Positions 1 to 8,027 of a stretch of DNA of 64,000 bases are shown piece by piece. The stretch's first letter is position 1. Every line of letters begins with the position of its first letter. Source of the DNA: Palleronia marisminoris. Lineage in GTDB: Bacteria > Pseudomonadota > Alphaproteobacteria > Rhodobacterales > Rhodobacteraceae. The stretch lies in contig NZ_FWFV01000001.1 of the NCBI RefSeq assembly GCF_900172315.1, positions 124,001 to 188,000 on the forward strand. The letters are read 5' to 3'. Both the position numbers and the translations under genes were made by a program. The notes under the pieces are model-generated. The model was not told the origin of the DNA and searched no databases. It saw only the letters and a list, made by a program, of their open reading frames with translations.

Positions 1-377
1 CGAGCCTGATCACGCCCGCGTCGCGCGAGTGGCTCGGCGAGTCGATCGAGGCGCTTTTCGACGACCCCGCCCGGATCGAGTTGGGCCTCTCAGGCCCGCG
101 CACGACGTTCCGCAAGCGGCTGACAGGCTCGATGATGCTGCTTCCGCTCCGCGACCGCGAGGACCGGATCACCCGCGCCATCGGCTACGTGGAGATGCCG
201 GAACGGCGTACCACATCGCCGATCCGGTTCGAGATTTCGGGCGAGAAGCGCGAAACCGTCTCTACCCGGGCAACGCGCCCGCCGATGGACGAGCCCGATC
301 TGCCCGATTTCGAGGCCATCGACCGAGCCCGCGACGTCGCGCGCCGCCGGGCTTCCTTCCACGTCATAACGGACTGA
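1..377 (+). CDS. PAS-domain protein (PAS_5 family), 3' end only
   Basis: The reading frame is open from base 3 to a TGA at 375-377 and gives the last 124 or so residues of a protein whose start lies upstream of the window. The stretch ending in GSMMLLPLRD and ARAIGYVE-like residues (TRAIGYVEM) resembles the C-terminal half of the short alphaproteobacterial PAS_5 family, about 200 aa proteins thought to be sensory or regulatory. The tail after the PAS fold is charged and looks disordered. It converges on the DAHP synthase gene with only 11 bases between the two stop codons. No ligand or partner can be named. Confidence 0.7.
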   Translation, partial: SLITPASREWLGESIEALFDDPARIELGLSGPRTTFRKRLTGSMMLLPLRDREDRITRAIGYVEMPERRTTSPIRFEISGEKRETVSTRATRPPMDEPDLPDFEAIDRARDVARRRASFHVITD

Positions 378-388
378 GCGCCGGCCGA

Positions 389-1765
389 TCAGGCCGACGC
401 CACCTGCGCGGCCGCACTGCGCGGCGCGCGCATCAGCTGGTTCACGAGGAAGGCAAGCTCCAGCGCCTGCGAGGCGTTGAGGCGCGGGTCGCAGGCCGTG
501 TGGTAGCGATCCGACAGGTCCTCGTCGGTCAGCGCGCGCAGGCCGCCGGTGCATTCGGTCACGTCCTGTCCCGTCATCTCGAAATGGACGCCGCCGGGCG
601 TGGTGCCCTTCTCGCCATGCACGCGGAAGAACTCTTGCACCTCGCCCAGCACGTTCTCGAACGGGCGGGTCTTGTAACCAGTGGCGGACTTGATCGTGTT
701 GCCGTGCATCGGGTCGCAGGTCCAGACGACCTTGGCGCCCATCTCTTCGACCGTGTCGATCAGGCGCGGCAGATGTTCTTCGACCTTGTCGGCGCCGAAG
801 CGGGTGATGAGCATCAAGCGCCCGGCATCGTCCAGCTTGCCGTTCATCAGCGTGTCGATCAGGACCTTCAGGTCCTCGCTCGACGTGGTGGGACCGCATT
901 TCAGGCCGATGGGGTTGATGACCTGGCGGCAGAAATCGACATGCGCGCCGTCGGGTTGGCGGGTGCGGTCACCGATCCAGATCAGGTGGCCCGATCCCGC
1001 GACCAGCTCGCCCGTCATCGGGTCGGTCCGGGTCAGCCCCTCTTCATACTCCAGCAGAAGCGCCTCGTGGCTCGAGTAGAAGTCCACTGTCGCCAGTTCC
1101 TCGGCCTTGCGGGGGCTGAGCCCTGCGGCACGGATGAAATCGAGCGTGTCCTGCAGCGCGTTCGCGATGTCGCGGTAAGCTTCGGCCTTGTCCTCGGCAG
1201 TGAAGTCCAGCGTCCACTGGTGAACCTTGTTCACGTCGGCAAAGCCGCCCTTTGCCATCCCGCGCAGCATGTTCAGCGTCGCGGCGGACTGGGTGTAGGC
1301 CTGCAGCATCCGCTCGGGATCGGGCACGCGGGCGGCTTCGGTGAAGTCGAACCCGTTGATGATGTCGCCGCGGTAGCTGGGAAGCTCGACCTCGCCGACC
1401 TTCTCGGTCGGGGCCGAGCGCGGCTTGGCGAACTGTCCGGCGATGCGGCCGACCTTCACCACCGGCACCTTGGCGCCGTAGGTCAGGACCATTGCCATCT
1501 GCAGCATGACCTTGAAGAAGTCGCGCACCTGGTCCGCGCCGAACTGGTCGAAGCTCTCGGCGCAATCGCCGCCCTGAAGCAGGAACGCCTCGCCCCGGCT
1601 CACGGCGGCCAGCTCGGTGCGCAGGCGACGGGCCTCGTCGGCGAAGACCAGCGGAGGAAGCTGCCGCAGCCGCGCCTCGACCGCCCGGAGCGCGGTCGGG
1701 TCGGTATAGACGGGCATCTGGATCCGTTCGCGATCGCGCCAGCTCGAAATAGCGGATGTCGGCAT
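389..1765 (-). CDS. Class II 3-deoxy-7-phosphoheptulonate (DAHP) synthase
   Basis: This enzyme condenses phosphoenolpyruvate and erythrose 4-phosphate, the first step of the shikimate pathway, in the cytoplasm. The 458-aa product has the usual length of plant/mycobacterial-type class II enzymes. The N-terminal SSWR and MPVY(T)D elements are present, and all four metal ligands typical of the class can be seen: Cys68 in GGDCAE, His in CDPMHGNT, Glu in TECTGG and Asp in ACDPRLN. The ATG at 1765 gives the full N-terminus and is the natural start. It is monocistronic here; its 5' end faces the GlxA-type regulator with a short divergent intergenic region. Confidence 0.95.
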   Translation of the reverse strand: MPTSAISSWRDRERIQMPVYTDPTALRAVEARLRQLPPLVFADEARRLRTELAAVSRGEAFLLQGGDCAESFDQFGADQVRDFFKVMLQMAMVLTYGAKVPVVKVGRIAGQFAKPRSAPTEKVGEVELPSYRGDIINGFDFTEAARVPDPERMLQAYTQSAATLNMLRGMAKGGFADVNKVHQWTLDFTAEDKAEAYRDIANALQDTLDFIRAAGLSPRKAEELATVDFYSSHEALLLEYEEGLTRTDPMTGELVAGSGHLIWIGDRTRQPDGAHVDFCRQVINPIGLKCGPTTSSEDLKVLIDTLMNGKLDDAGRLMLITRFGADKVEEHLPRLIDTVEEMGAKVVWTCDPMHGNTIKSATGYKTRPFENVLGEVQEFFRVHGEKGTTPGGVHFEMTGQDVTECTGGLRALTDEDLSDRYHTACDPRLNASQALELAFLVNQLMRAPRSAAAQVASA

Positions 1766-1893
1766 CGCCCATGCTCCCCACGGCCAAAAGACTGGGTTCG
1801 TTCTATACCCGCAGCCGGCCTTGTTGCAAACCCGTGTCTTCCCTTTCGCGCCGCCTCTTGCGCAGGCCCGCGAAATGGTGCTTCGGTCGATGG

Positions 1894-2901
1894 ATGAACC
1901 CGACGACCGACCGCAGCGGAAAGGCCGGCCGGCCGGCCCCGATCGAGGGGGCGGCGAGGCACTACACGTTCCTCCTGCTCGACCGCTTCAGCCTCCTGAG
2001 TTTCGCCGGCGCAGTGGAATGCCTGCGCATCGCCAACCGCCTGTCCGGGCGCTGCCATTATACCTGGTCGCTGACGGGGGAAGGCGGCGGAACGAAGACG
2101 TGCTCGGCCGGTGTCGGGTTTCCGATCGACGACGACCTGGGGGAGCCCCCACGCGAAGCGACGATCCTGGTTTGCGGGGGTCTCGACGTGGATCAGGCCT
2201 CGACCAAGCGCGTGCTGAACTGGCTGCGGCGCGAGGCGCGGCGCGGCGCGGTGATCGGCGGCCTTTGCACCGGCGCCCATACGCTCGCCAAGGCGGGGCT
2301 GCTCGAGGACAAGCGCGCCACGATCCACTGGGAGAACGCGGACGGTTTCGCCGAAGCCTGGGACGAGGTCGAACTGACGAAGCGCGTCTTTTCCATCGAC
2401 GGCAACCGCCTCACCACGGCCGGCGGCACATCCTCGATCGACCTGATGATCCGCCTGATCGCCCGGGACCACGGCGAGGATCTGGCAAACGCGGTGGCGG
2501 ATCAGCTGATCTATTCCGCGATCCGCACCGATCAGGACCAGCAGCGCCTGTCGACGCCCACCCGCATCGGCGTGCGGCATCCCAAGCTGTCCGAGGTGAT
2601 CCAGCGGATGGAGCAGCATATCGAAGAGCCGATCAGCCCCGCGACGCTGGCACGCGAGGTCGATCTTTCCACACGGCAGCTCGAGCGGCTGTTCCGCCGC
2701 TACCTGAACCGCAGTCCCAAGCGCTACTACATGGAACTGCGCCTCAGCCGCGCGCGAAACCTGCTGATGCAGACCGACATGAGCGTCATCAACGTCGCCC
2801 TTGCCTGCGGCTTCACCTCGCCCTCGCATTTCTCGAAATGCTACCGTGCCCATTACCACACGACCCCCTACCGAGAGCGGGGATCCCACGGCGAGCCTTG
2901 A
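1894..2901 (+). CDS. GlxA-family transcriptional regulator (DJ-1/PfpI + AraC HTH)
   Basis: The 335-aa protein has a DJ-1/PfpI-like class I amidotransferase domain (about residues 15-195; elbow motif GGLCTGAHTLAKAGLL) and a C-terminal AraC double helix-turn-helix (about 225-330). The segments STRQLERLFRRYLNRSPKRY and VALACGFTSPSHFSKCYR carry the two recognition regions. It belongs to the group of AraC activators that includes CdhR, ArgR and GbdR, which often sense quaternary amines or amino acids; the ligand here is unknown. The ATG at 1894 was chosen because the conserved domain begins shortly after it. Earlier in-frame starts would add an unconserved Arg-rich tail that overlaps the DAHP synthase gene. 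A strong hairpin follows the stop. Confidence 0.9.
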   Translation: MNPTTDRSGKAGRPAPIEGAARHYTFLLLDRFSLLSFAGAVECLRIANRLSGRCHYTWSLTGEGGGTKTCSAGVGFPIDDDLGEPPREATILVCGGLDVDQASTKRVLNWLRREARRGAVIGGLCTGAHTLAKAGLLEDKRATIHWENADGFAEAWDEVELTKRVFSIDGNRLTTAGGTSSIDLMIRLIARDHGEDLANAVADQLIYSAIRTDQDQQRLSTPTRIGVRHPKLSEVIQRMEQHIEEPISPATLAREVDLSTRQLERLFRRYLNRSPKRYYMELRLSRARNLLMQTDMSVINVALACGFTSPSHFSKCYRAHYHTTPYRERGSHGEP

Positions 2902-2945
2902 TTTCCGCGGCCAGCTGCGTTTGGCTATGGGTGGGACAAAAGAAC

Positions 2946-2976
2946 GCAGCCCGGGCTAGGGACAAACCCGGGCTGC
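2946..2976 (+). terminator. GC hairpin after the GlxA-type regulator
   Basis: A perfect 10-bp inverted repeat (GCAGCCCGGG / CCCGGGCTGC) with an 11-nt loop lies 44 nt after the regulator stop. There is no T-run, so it is either a weak intrinsic terminator or a 3'-end stabiliser. Confidence 0.55.
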
Positions 2977-3049
2977 TGATGCGACGACGCGGACCTGACC
3001 AAGACGCCGATCGGGACAAATCGGACACCCACGGGGAGCAGGGACGTTT

Positions 3050-3063
3050 GGTTCACGTGAACC
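3050..3063. promoter_or_regulatory. 14-bp perfect palindrome upstream of the MobA-like gene
   Basis: GGTTCACGTGAACC is an exact palindrome in the unusually AT-rich 220-base gap between the GlxA-type regulator and the MobA-like gene. It lies about 60-75 bases upstream of the likely start codon, as an operator for a dimeric regulator would. No regulator can be assigned. Confidence 0.4.
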
Positions 3064-3123
3064 TTACATGCTGGCCTGGCGTTTCAAATGCTATCGTCAT
3101 CCTCGCAACACGGTTCCGATGAT

Positions 3124-3735
3124 ATGGTTCCCGAAAATTTTAGTGATAGCCATACGGGCCACGGCGTGATCGCCATACTCGCCGCCGGGGGCGCGAAACG
3201 CATGTGTGGCGGGGATAAATGCCTCGAGCCGATCCACGGCGTCCCCCTCTTGCGGACCATGGCTCAGCGCGCGATCGCAACGAACTGGAGCGTCGTCGTG
3301 ACCCTCCCCCCGCACGCGCAGGCCCGGCGGGATGCCGTCGCTGACCTTCCCCTCTCGTTGGTCGAGGTTCCCGACGCGTCCGAGGGCATGTCGGCCTCGT
3401 TCCGCGCCCTGTCGTCCATCACGACGCCGCTGATGATCGCCTTCGCCGACATGCCCGAGATCGAGACCTCCGACTTCGCCGCGCTTATTGCCATCTACGA
3501 CGGCACGCGGCCCGTGCGCGCCACGGCCGAAGACGGCACGCCGGGGCAGCCGGTGCTTTTCCCGCCGGCCGACGTGGCGCGCATGGGTCACCTTTCGGGA
3601 GATGTCGGCGCGAAGGCACTGCTGCGCGACCGCAAGGTGCGGCTCGTCGCCCTGCCCGGCCGCCGCGCGATCACCGATCTCGATACGCCAGAGGCCTGGG
3701 GCCGCTGGCGCACCCGAACAGGGATCAGTCGATGA
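3124..3735 (+). CDS. MobA/MocA-like nucleotidyltransferase family protein
   Basis: The roughly 203-aa protein is a single MobA-like NTP-transferase domain. It has the nucleotide-binding loop in ILAAGGAKRM followed by GDKCLEPI, the metal-site region AFADMPEI, the GDVGAKALL segment and a late DLDTPE. That pattern fits the cytidylyl/guanylyltransferase group that finishes molybdenum cofactors (MocA/MobA); some members act on other sugars or cofactors. The start is uncertain: ATG 3088, ATG 3124 and GTG 3166 are all in frame and none has a clear ribosome-binding site. No XdhC or molybdoenzyme is adjacent, so the function stays general. Its 3' end overlaps the convergent membrane-protein gene by 11 bases. 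Confidence 0.75.
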   Translation: MVPENFSDSHTGHGVIAILAAGGAKRMCGGDKCLEPIHGVPLLRTMAQRAIATNWSVVVTLPPHAQARRDAVADLPLSLVEVPDASEGMSASFRALSSITTPLMIAFADMPEIETSDFAALIAIYDGTRPVRATAEDGTPGQPVLFPPADVARMGHLSGDVGAKALLRDRKVRLVALPGRRAITDLDTPEAWGRWRTRTGISR

Positions 3736-4153
3736 TCCCTTCCTTGTGCATGTCCCGCGCATAGAGCCAGAACAGCACCGTCAGCAGCGCGGTCAGCCAG
3801 ATCCCCAGCAGGCCCCACCAACCGGCAAGGCCGAACACCGTCGGCTCGGCGAACAGGCTCAGCCAAAGCGCGATCAGCACCGTTGCGAACATCGAGATCG
3901 ACAGGATCAGCGGCGACAGGCGGAAGCCCACGCCCAGCAGGACCATCCCGAGAAGGCCGACCCAGGTCGAGATCGCCCAGGCGGCGTCCACCCAGTCGGG
4001 CATGTTCTCGGTAAACTGGATCTGCCGCCCCGTCGCCAACTGCGTGTAAGGCGTCCAGTCGAGTTGAAAGGCGGTGTAGTCGAACACGCCCACGAGGTGC
4101 CACAGCACCCCGATCACCACGATGATCCAGAAATGCCAGGGGGTGGTCGTCAT
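3725..4153 (-). CDS. Small integral membrane protein, function unknown
   Basis: The 142-aa protein has four predicted membrane spans: residues about 7-27 (FWIIVVIGVLWHLVGVF), 58-78 (AAWAISTWVGLLGMVLLGV), 81-101 (LSPLILSISMFATVLIALWL) and 108-135 (FGLAGWWGLLGIWLTALLTVLFW). The N-terminal Trp/His-rich helix and the extramembrane PYTQ...FTENMPDW loop resemble small uncharacterised membrane proteins common in alphaproteobacteria. I do not recognise a function. It is single-gene and convergent with the MobA-like gene. Confidence 0.75.
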   Translation of the reverse strand: MTTTPWHFWIIVVIGVLWHLVGVFDYTAFQLDWTPYTQLATGRQIQFTENMPDWVDAAWAISTWVGLLGMVLLGVGFRLSPLILSISMFATVLIALWLSLFAEPTVFGLAGWWGLLGIWLTALLTVLFWLYARDMHKEGIID

Positions 4154-4247
4154 GGGCGCGGTCTCCGTGCGTTTCGATCGTCGCCAAGCTGCACCGCCCG
4201 CGCGGCAAGGTCCACCCCGGTCGGTGCCGGCGGGACGAATAACGGAC

Positions 4248-4333
4248 TGGTGCGGGCGGCGGGATTCGAACCCGCACGGGGTTTCCCCCTGGGGAGTTTA
4301 AGTCCCCTATGTCTACCGTTCCATCACGCCCGC
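4248..4333 (-). tRNA. tRNA-Leu (anticodon TAA)
   Basis: Read on the minus strand, the 7-bp acceptor stem GCGGGCG / CGCCCGC closes the molecule. The anticodon loop CTTAAAC sits on the stem GGGGA/TCCCC with TAA at positions 34-36. A long variable arm typical of class II tRNAs is present, as is a T-loop with GGTTCGAATCC, and CCA is encoded at 4248-4250. This decodes UUA, a rare codon in GC-rich genomes. Confidence 0.95.
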
Positions 4334-4386
4334 GGCCGGCCGCGCCTTCCTACCGGCGTTTCGGCGGGAAGGACAAGGCGCACCGC

Positions 4387-5430
4387 TCAGCCCTCGAACG
4401 AGATCTCATCCGCCAGACGATCGACCGAGATGTAGTAGATCGTCTGTCCGGCCCTCAGTTCGGTCCCGGGCGCCAGCGACAGGACCGGGTCCCCCCCCTC
4501 GGCCGGGCGAAAGCCGATCAGCGTGGCGCCGTGATGCTCGAGAAGCAGCGTCATCGCGCGGCCGGCCTCGATCCGGGCAGGCCCCTTGATCCGCGTCGAA
4601 TGCAGCGTCGCGCCAGTCCGGGTCGAGACCAGCCGTCGCAACAGGTCGCTCGCCCCGGGATCCGAGAGCGACCGTGCGACGTGCTCGATCGTGGTCGAGG
4701 TGACCGTCTCGATCATCGGGCAATGCCGTTCGACAAGGTTGGCCGGCGACGGATCACCGAAATACGCCACGCAATGGGCCCGCGGCGCCAGGGCCCCGAT
4801 CGCCAGGCAGGCGGTCAGGCTCTCGTCGTCGCTTTCGGCCAGGACGACGACGAAGGCCGCCCCGTCGATCCCCGCACGTTCCAGGTCGGCACGATTGGCC
4901 AGAGAGCTCGCCCGCACCCAGTCCCATTCGGCCTTCACGCTCGCCAGGTCGTGAGTCGATACGACGACGATGTCCCGCGAGCCGTGCAGGCGCGCGGTTT
5001 CCTCGATCAGCCGGTCGGTCTGCCCCTGCACCCAGCCGATGATGACGAGATGCCCCGTCTTGTCGGTGAATTGCCCCATTCCGTTCATGACCGCTCGCAT
5101 CCTCATGCTGATGTCGCCGACGATCTTGCCGATGACGAAGGCAAAGATCGAGATCGCGCCGGGGATGACCCAGAGCGCGGTGAATAGCTTCCCGGCCGGG
5201 CTGCTGGGCGAGAAATCCCCGTATCCTACCGACGAGCCGGTGACCGTGTAGAAATAGAAGAACTGAATGACCGAGGACACCAAGGCCCTCTCGTCCAGGA
5301 TCCATAGACCTGCCGCCACGCTTGCGGCGTGCAGCACCGTGACGAGCGCCGCGAACCGCCAGCTGGCGTTCGAGGCGTGCCGGGCCAAGCGTCGCGCCAG
5401 TTGCATGGCGAAGGTGGGGAAGACGGTCAT
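4387..5430 (-). CDS. Two-TM potassium channel with RCK (TrkA-N/TrkA-C) domain
   Basis: The 347-aa protein has one N-terminal membrane helix (about residues 25-45), a pore loop with the K+ selectivity filter TVTGSSVGYGDFSP, a second helix (VIPGAISIFAFVIGKIVGD), a TrkA-N/RCK Rossmann domain starting at HLVIIGW and a C-terminal TrkA-C-like domain. It should be a tetrameric, ligand-gated K+ channel of the MthK/Kch type in the inner membrane. The nucleotide loop IIGWVQGQ departs from the usual GxGxxG, so the gating ligand may not be NAD(H). Start: ATG 5430 overlaps the stop of the upstream ATPase gene as ATGA. That translational coupling is the reason for preferring it over an ATG 66 bases upstream. 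It is the last gene of a nuclease/ATPase/channel operon. Confidence 0.9.
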   Translation of the reverse strand: MTVFPTFAMQLARRLARHASNASWRFAALVTVLHAASVAAGLWILDERALVSSVIQFFYFYTVTGSSVGYGDFSPSSPAGKLFTALWVIPGAISIFAFVIGKIVGDISMRMRAVMNGMGQFTDKTGHLVIIGWVQGQTDRLIEETARLHGSRDIVVVSTHDLASVKAEWDWVRASSLANRADLERAGIDGAAFVVVLAESDDESLTACLAIGALAPRAHCVAYFGDPSPANLVERHCPMIETVTSTTIEHVARSLSDPGASDLLRRLVSTRTGATLHSTRIKGPARIEAGRAMTLLLEHHGATLIGFRPAEGGDPVLSLAPGTELRAGQTIYYISVDRLADEISFEG

Positions 5431-8027
5431 GCCGGGTCTGCCGGCGTCAGGCGCAGCGTCCGCCCGCCCAGGTCGCGGAACGCCCTCTGTCGGCACGACA
5501 GGACGAGGATCTGCAGATCACCTGCCTGCCGGTGCAGCGCGTCGAACATCCGCTCGATCCGGTCGTCGTCGGTGAAGACGAGCGCGTCGTCCAGGATCAC
5601 CGGCGCGTGGCGACCCGCCTTGGCCAGCATCCGCGCGAAGGCCAGCCGGACCAACAGCGCCACCTGTTCCTGTGTGCCGCCCGACAGGATCGAGATCGGC
5701 TCTTCCACACCGCCGCGGCACAGGGTCGTGGGCAGCAGCGTCTCCTGCTCCCAGCGGAGCTCGGCCTCGGGCCAGAGCAGCGCCAGAAGCGGACGCAGCT
5801 CGGCCGCGACCGGCGCAAAATAGCGCTCGCGCGCCTCCGCCTTCGCGGCGTCCAGCGCCCCTTCCAGCCGCTTCAGCACCGCCACCTCGTGCTCGATCCG
5901 CTGAAGATCGGCGCGCGCGGCGGTCACGCGTTCCTCGGCTTCGGTCAGCCGTTCCTCGACCGCGTCGCCCGCCCCGCGCGAGATGCGCTCGTCCAGACGG
6001 GCAAGCTCGGGCTTGAGGCGTCCAATGGTTTCGCGGGCTTCGCGGTCGACGGCGCGGGCGCGCGCCAGGGCGGCCTCGGCTCCGGCCAGGTCGGGGGCCG
6101 TGCGCGCCTTTTCCGTGTGAACGGCCACCGCCGCATCCAACGCCTCACGCGCGCGGTCGAATTGCGCGGCGAGCGTCGCCTCATCTTCGTCGCCCACCCG
6201 CGCGACGGCCTGCTCCGCACGGTCCAGCCGGTCCTCGGCCCCCGATGCCGCCGCTTCCGCGCGGGCCGCGATCATCCGCGCGTCCGACAGTCGCCCCGCC
6301 CCGGCATCCCGCACCGATTGCGCGGCGACACGGGCATCCTCGGCGGCCTCCACCGCCGTCTCGGCGGCGGCCGGGTCGAGAAGCGCGTCGGCGTCCTCGG
6401 TCATCTCCGGGATTGCCGCAAGCATGGCGCGCAACGGGTCGAGCCCGTCCGGCGCCAGGCTGTCCAGCACCGCCTTGGCCTCACGCCGGCGGCGCTCGGC
6501 ATCGGCACGCATGTCCGCCGCCACCCGTGCCGCCGCCAGATCCGCTGCACCCACGGCGGCAAGAGCCTTCTCGAGAGCACGTTCGGCAGCCTCGACGGCA
6601 TCCCCACCTGGCCCGCCCGACCCGGGAAAAACATCGAGAGTACCGATTCCGTCAATCTCAAGCCGCACGCGGCCGGGGATGGCCACTGCCTGCCCCTCGA
6701 CGAGCGGCGCCCCGTCCATGCGGACGCTCCCCGCGCGATCGGGGGCGTGGCGCATCACCACCTGGGGTGCGCTGGCCGCCCGGGCCGCGACCGCGGCGGC
6801 GCGTTCGGCAGCCAGCGTCTCGAGCCGCCGCATCGTCGCGGCGTCCGGCCCCTGCCCCGCCATCGCGGCGGCCTCTTCCACGGTGCGCCGCGCGGCTTCG
6901 GCCTCGGCGATCCGCTGCGCCAACTCGCGCCGCCGCGCCACCCCGTCCCGGGCCGCGCGCTGCCGCTCGGCCAGACGCCGGCTTGCCTCGGCCGCCTCAC
7001 GGGCCTTCTGCGCCACGCCAAGAGCCTCTTCGGCGGCGTCGAGCGCACCCTGCGCAGCGTCCCGTTCGGCCGCCGCGCGTTCGGCCTCGGCCAAGGCGGC
7101 ATCGACGGCCTCCCGGGCCGCCGTCTGCTCGGACAGCGCGGTTCGCAGCGCCTCGAGCCGTTCCTGCGCGCGGGTCACCGAGATGCGCCCGGCCTCGACC
7201 CTGCGGGAGGCGGCCTCGACATCCTCGGCGTGGCGGAGGGCGGCGGCATGGGCGGCCGTCGCCTGCGTCAGCCGGTCGGCCCGGCCCGTCGTGGCGTCCG
7301 GGTCCTCGATCTCGGCCAGTGCGCGGCGAACCCGGCGCCGTTCCTGAAGCGCCTCGTGAAGCGCGTCCGACGTCGCCGCCAGGGCGTCGCGCTCGACCTC
7401 CAGGGCTTCGACCCGATCCTGCGCCGCCTTCCACGGCCCGCGCGGCCGCAGCGTTTTGGTGGCAAGCACGTCGAGCTCTTCGCGGCACCGGGCCAGCGCG
7501 AGGTCCATCCGCCGACCGCCGGTCATCGCCTCGACCTCGTGGCCGACCGTGGACATCAGGTCGCGCCGCCGCTCCAGCGCCGCCTTCTCTTCCTTGGGGC
7601 TGCCGCCGCCAAGCGCGGTCATCCCCTGACGCACCCACAACAGCCCCGACGGCCCGCCATCCTCGCCCCCCAGGATCTGCGCGATCCACGCTTCGGCCGC
7701 GTCGGCCTGCGCCACCAGCCTGCCGTCCTGCGACACGGTCGCCGCGGGCTTGGACAGCCACCGCTTCCACAGCACGAAGCGGCCTTCGTCGGTCTCGATC
7801 TCGATCGTGACCTCGGGGGCACCGCCGGCATGGGGTTGGAGGGCGCGGACCTCCTTGTCCTTCGATCCGTGCGGTTTGAAGAACAGCGCCTGCACCGCGT
7901 CGAACAGCGTGGACTTGCCGTGCTCGTTCGGTTCGGCCAGCACGTTCAGGCCATCGCCGATCCCGTCGACCGCCGAGCGGCCGGCGAAACGGCGCACGTT
8001 CTCGAGGGCAATCGCGCGGAACCTCAT
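5427..8027 (-). CDS. YhaN/SbcC-like AAA ATPase with long coiled coils
   Basis: The 866-aa protein has the split-ATPase layout of the SMC/Rad50/YhaN group. A Walker A variant EPNEHGKST lies at residues 32-40, two long Ala/Glu/Arg-rich coiled-coil arms fill about 170-780, and the signature LSGG (about 781-784) and Walker B VILDDALVF (about 810) come at the end. Between the arms there is no CxxC zinc hook; instead a short, probably beta-rich globular segment (around PDRAGSVRMDGAPLVEG and IPGRVRLEIDG) sits there, as in the YhaN branch. It presumably drives DNA-end processing by the metallophosphoesterase encoded immediately upstream. It overlaps that gene and the downstream channel gene by four bases each (ATGA), so the three products are probably made in fixed ratio. 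Confidence 0.88.
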   Translation of the reverse strand: MRFRAIALENVRRFAGRSAVDGIGDGLNVLAEPNEHGKSTLFDAVQALFFKPHGSKDKEVRALQPHAGGAPEVTIEIETDEGRFVLWKRWLSKPAATVSQDGRLVAQADAAEAWIAQILGGEDGGPSGLLWVRQGMTALGGGSPKEEKAALERRRDLMSTVGHEVEAMTGGRRMDLALARCREELDVLATKTLRPRGPWKAAQDRVEALEVERDALAATSDALHEALQERRRVRRALAEIEDPDATTGRADRLTQATAAHAAALRHAEDVEAASRRVEAGRISVTRAQERLEALRTALSEQTAAREAVDAALAEAERAAAERDAAQGALDAAEEALGVAQKAREAAEASRRLAERQRAARDGVARRRELAQRIAEAEAARRTVEEAAAMAGQGPDAATMRRLETLAAERAAAVAARAASAPQVVMRHAPDRAGSVRMDGAPLVEGQAVAIPGRVRLEIDGIGTLDVFPGSGGPGGDAVEAAERALEKALAAVGAADLAAARVAADMRADAERRRREAKAVLDSLAPDGLDPLRAMLAAIPEMTEDADALLDPAAAETAVEAAEDARVAAQSVRDAGAGRLSDARMIAARAEAAASGAEDRLDRAEQAVARVGDEDEATLAAQFDRAREALDAAVAVHTEKARTAPDLAGAEAALARARAVDREARETIGRLKPELARLDERISRGAGDAVEERLTEAEERVTAARADLQRIEHEVAVLKRLEGALDAAKAEARERYFAPVAAELRPLLALLWPEAELRWEQETLLPTTLCRGGVEEPISILSGGTQEQVALLVRLAFARMLAKAGRHAPVILDDALVFTDDDRIERMFDALHRQAGDLQILVLSCRQRAFRDLGGRTLRLTPADPA

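Noticed and set aside
29-1897. A 622-codon open frame on the plus strand opposite the DAHP synthase gene
   Set aside because: It is the antisense shadow of a well-conserved gene and has the low-complexity His/Arg/Gly composition expected from GC-rich codon bias.
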